Positions 12,047 through 14,179 of a stretch of 14,179 nucleotides of DNA are shown piece after piece. The DNA is from Actinomycetota bacterium. GTDB taxonomy: Bacteria > Actinomycetota > Thermoleophilia > Gaiellales > Gaiellaceae. Position numbers and translations under genes: made by a program. Location of the stretch: positions 1 through 14,179 of the forward strand of contig VAXT01000089.1 in NCBI GenBank assembly GCA_005883245.1, in the 5' to 3' direction. The notes under the pieces were generated by a model that saw nothing but the letters and a program-made list of their open reading frames with translations, was not told the origin of the DNA and did no database searches. How positions within the stretch are numbered: the first letter of the stretch is position 1; each line of letters begins with the position of its first letter.

Positions 12047-13273
12047 CTACTTGAGGACTTGCTCCGTATAGACGCCCTCAGGGTTCCAGAGGAGGAATCC
12101 CCTCGTGTGCGCGCGTCGCGCGGCGTCGATCTGCGCCTGGACGTCTGCGGGCGCCGGATGTGGGCTCGTGAGCGAGAAGTCCTCGAGCCACGGGATCAGG
12201 AGGGCCTTGCGGCCGAGCATCGCGTTCTGGAAGTCCCGGAGCGAGAAGGCAATGGTCTGCTCAGGCGCCGCGCTCGGATCGGGCAGGTTGAACTCGCCTG
12301 CGCCGTAGTGAGACGGGTACACCATCGGGTAGACCGCGTCGACGTAGTTCGCCAGGCGTCCGGGCACTTGACCGATCCCGAGATCGCGCGTTGCCGAGAG
12401 GCCGAACACGTCGACCGAGACACGCACGCCGAGCGCATGCAGCCTGCGTGTGGCGTAGTCGGCGAAGCGCGCGATCGTCCAGCCCATCGGCTCGGAGGTC
12501 TTCCCCGGGAACACGGCGGTCTCGATCGGGCCGTCGCTCGGGAAGCGCACGTAGTCGAACTGGATCTCGTCGAAGCCGGCCCGCGCCGCGGCCGCGCCGA
12601 TCCCGACGACGTACTTCCAGACCCGCTCGCTGTACGGGTTGGCCCAGCCGAAGCCTGCGTTGTTGACCCAGACGGAACCGTCGCTGTGCTGAATCGCGAG
12701 ATCCGGCCGCGCCGCGGTCAGCGTCGGGTCCTCGAAGACGACGACCCGCCCGATCAGGTAGACGCCTGCCGCATGCGCCTTGCTGGCCGCGGCGGCGGCC
12801 TTGTAGTACGGCTGCGAGGCACCGACCTTGCGGGCGAGCGTCCACGCGGGCATGAGGAAGCCGACCTTGCCCGTTTCGTCCTTGACGTCGAGCTCGAGCG
12901 CGGTCAGGCCGGCGAACGCGAGGTACTCGTCGAGCTTGCCCGGTTCGTTTGCGAGGGACATCGTGACGTGCACGCCTCGCACTTCGGCCGGGAACGGCCT
13001 CCGCGGGCTCGCCCCGCTGTTTGCCTTCGTCCCCGCAAGAGCGGATGCCTTCCCGTGGGAGTCGTGGCCGACCACGAACGTCGCGCCGAGAGCGACGAGA
13101 GCGGTGACCAGGATCAGCCCGGTCAGCGCGGCCGTGCGGCGCAACCGGTAGCGGCGCCTGCGAGCCTCAGCCCGCCGCTGTCGAGAGCGCTCGGTCGGAT
13201 CCAGCGGCCCGGAGTCGGAAGCCAAGCTGTGGAAACCTAAGTGGCCCTCGTCGGCCGCGCAACAAAACGCCAT
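12047..13273 (-). CDS. Membrane-anchored putative glycoside hydrolase (DUF4015-type domain)
   Basis: A 408-residue protein from the ATG at 13271-13273. A strongly basic stretch (RSRQRRAEARRRRYRLRR, 29-46) is followed by one membrane helix (about 47-68) and a Ser/Gly/Ala linker, so the rest should lie outside the membrane. Residues about 96-405 match the TIM-barrel-like 'putative glycosyl hydrolase' domain: RGVHVTMS (99-106), ELDVKDETG (127-135), EIQFDYVRFPSDG (236-248, Asp240 a candidate catalytic residue), VSVDVFG (285-291), YVDAVYPMVYPSHYG (310-324) and GFLLWNPEGVY near the end. The carbohydrate target is unknown; cell-wall polysaccharide is a plausible guess. The start is uncertain: the ATG overlaps the preceding permease remnant by 37 bases and lacks a ribosome-binding site; a TTG at 13223-13225 is the alternative. 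Confidence 0.85.
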   Translation of the reverse strand: MAFCCAADEGHLGFHSLASDSGPLDPTERSRQRRAEARRRRYRLRRTAALTGLILVTALVALGATFVVGHDSHGKASALAGTKANSGASPRRPFPAEVRGVHVTMSLANEPGKLDEYLAFAGLTALELDVKDETGKVGFLMPAWTLARKVGASQPYYKAAAAASKAHAAGVYLIGRVVVFEDPTLTAARPDLAIQHSDGSVWVNNAGFGWANPYSERVWKYVVGIGAAAARAGFDEIQFDYVRFPSDGPIETAVFPGKTSEPMGWTIARFADYATRRLHALGVRVSVDVFGLSATRDLGIGQVPGRLANYVDAVYPMVYPSHYGAGEFNLPDPSAAPEQTIAFSLRDFQNAMLGRKALLIPWLEDFSLTSPHPAPADVQAQIDAARRAHTRGFLLWNPEGVYTEQVLK

Positions 13274-14179
13274 TCGTTTCGGACGCCGGGATCGAGCGCA
13301 GCCACGAGCACGTCGACGAGGAAGCTCGCCGCTATGCCCAGCAGTGCGGCGTAGAGCACCGCCGATTGCAGCAAGACGAGGTCCTGGGCCTGGTAGCTGA
13401 TCAGGGTCAGCCGACCGAGCCCGGGTACCCCGAAGCTCGCTTCGACGAACACCGAGAGCCCGATCAAAGCCCCGAAATCGAACGCAGCGACACGCGCGAG
13501 AAAGAGCAAGAAGGCCCGGCGGCGCTCACGGTCAGAGGCGGCGCGCACCAATCCTGCGCGGATCATCCGCGTGTACACCGCGGCGAGTGCCAGCGAGAGC
13601 GTGACGACCGGCAGGATGAGGTGTTTGATCCAGTTGACGAGACCGCCACAGGGCTCGTCGCCCGAGGCGAAGAAGCTGCAGTAGTTGGCGACAGGCACGA
13701 CGCCCCACTTGACGCCCAGGTAGTAGGAGAGCTCGAGCCCGACCCACACGGGCAGCAGCCCGACAGCAAAGTAGATCGGGAGGCCGTAGACCTTCGCCAG
13801 GGTTTCTTTGCGAGCACGAAACCGGCGAGACCGCCCACGCCGAGCGACAACGCGAGTGTGAGGATCACGACCGAGAGCGTCGGAGGGATCGCCTGGCGCG
13901 CGATCGCTCCCGTGTCCGGGAGCCCGCTCCTCCTCTGCGCCACCCCATACTGGTTGGGCGATGTCCCTGCGGTCTGGTGTGCGAGGAGCCGCCCCATGTA
14001 CGAGACGTACTGCTCGTGCAGCGGGGCGCCGAGATGGAGCTCGCGGCTCACCCGCTGGATCGTGGCGGGGGTCGCTTGTTGTCCCCCGGCGAGGTTGCGG
14101 GTTGGCTACGGCAGGACGATGAAGAACATGACGAACACGAGCGTGGCCACCAGCCAAAGGGCGAACAACGCCTGCGCGA
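13237..14179 (-). pseudogene. DppB/OppB-like ABC peptide transporter permease, disrupted
   Basis: The protein can be followed in two frames. From the window edge one frame reads ALFALWLVATLVFVMFFIVLP (TM1), then a TAG at 14106-14108, then PTRNLAGGQQATPATIQRV and SRELHLGAPLHEQYVSYMGR, on through TM2 to GLAGFVLAKKP. At 13800-13809 (AAAGAAACCC on the minus strand) homology moves by a -1 step to the frame reading KVYGLPIYFAVGLLPVW, through LPVVTLSLALAAVYTRMIRAG and VEASFGVPGLGRL to LDPGVRNEWRF. The cytoplasmic EAA loop, normally like DYVRTARAKG, is short and unrecognisable (LVRAASDRERRRAFLL). An intact protein would be the inner-membrane channel half of a peptide or nickel importer; no partner gene is visible. 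Three defects argue for a decayed gene, though sequencing errors could explain the first two. The 5' end is outside the window. Confidence 0.78.

Noticed and set aside
13797..13811. Programmed ribosomal frameshift in the permease
   Set aside because: GCAAAGAAACCC is not a classical slippery heptamer, no stimulatory structure was seen, and a second defect (TAG at 14106) upstream makes gene decay or sequence error simpler.

Overview
The window looks like chromosomal DNA of a very high-GC actinobacterium. Coding is dense, G/C dominates third codon positions, GTG starts are common, and two small actinobacterial-type membrane proteins (DUF6131-like and DUF6458-like) are present. I lean towards the class Thermoleophilia (Gaiellales/Solirubrobacterales) from general resemblance, but that is inference. 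I see no rRNA, tRNA, insertion sequence, prophage or CRISPR array. No stretch of 300 bases or more lacks a gene; the longest gap is 10216-10470.

Left block (1-6893, all minus strand). Read in the direction of transcription: an EamA exporter; a ribbon-helix-helix/PIN toxin-antitoxin pair with its own apparently leaderless promoter; a 14-TM DHA2-type drug exporter; an RDD membrane protein; 4-hydroxyphenylpyruvate dioxygenase (hpd); a 42-residue membrane protein; a zinc-type CDF transporter with three tandem cytoplasmic domains; and a fumarylacetoacetate-hydrolase family enzyme cut by the window edge. From the antitoxin onward no gap exceeds 29 bp, so this reads as one transcription unit. hpd and the FAH enzyme fit tyrosine/homogentisate catabolism; homogentisate dioxygenase is not in the window. 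At the RDD/hpd junction the end of one gene and the start of the other are both missing, which points to a deletion or an assembly join.

Middle block (6907-9832, plus strand). A 90-residue hypothetical; a FabL-like enoyl-ACP reductase with the Y-(x)6-K motif; a perfect palindrome; a class I SAM methyltransferase overlapping an unrecognised 134-residue protein by ATGA; a DUF6458-like membrane protein; and a GNAT acetyltransferase whose domain begins exactly at the stop of the preceding gene, without a nearby start codon.

Right block (9829-14179, minus strand). In transcription order: a DppB-like ABC permease carrying a nonsense codon, a frameshift and a shortened cytoplasmic loop (pseudogene or poor sequence); a membrane-anchored DUF4015-type putative glycoside hydrolase; an M32 metallocarboxypeptidase; a 255-bp non-coding stretch dense in competing inverted repeats; and a VOC/glyoxalase-fold protein whose stop shares a CTAG with the convergent GNAT gene.

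No single large new system stands out. The most unusual items are the triple-CTD CDF transporter, the RDD/hpd junction, the structured non-coding segment at 10318-10466, and the compact toxin-antitoxin promoter/operator.
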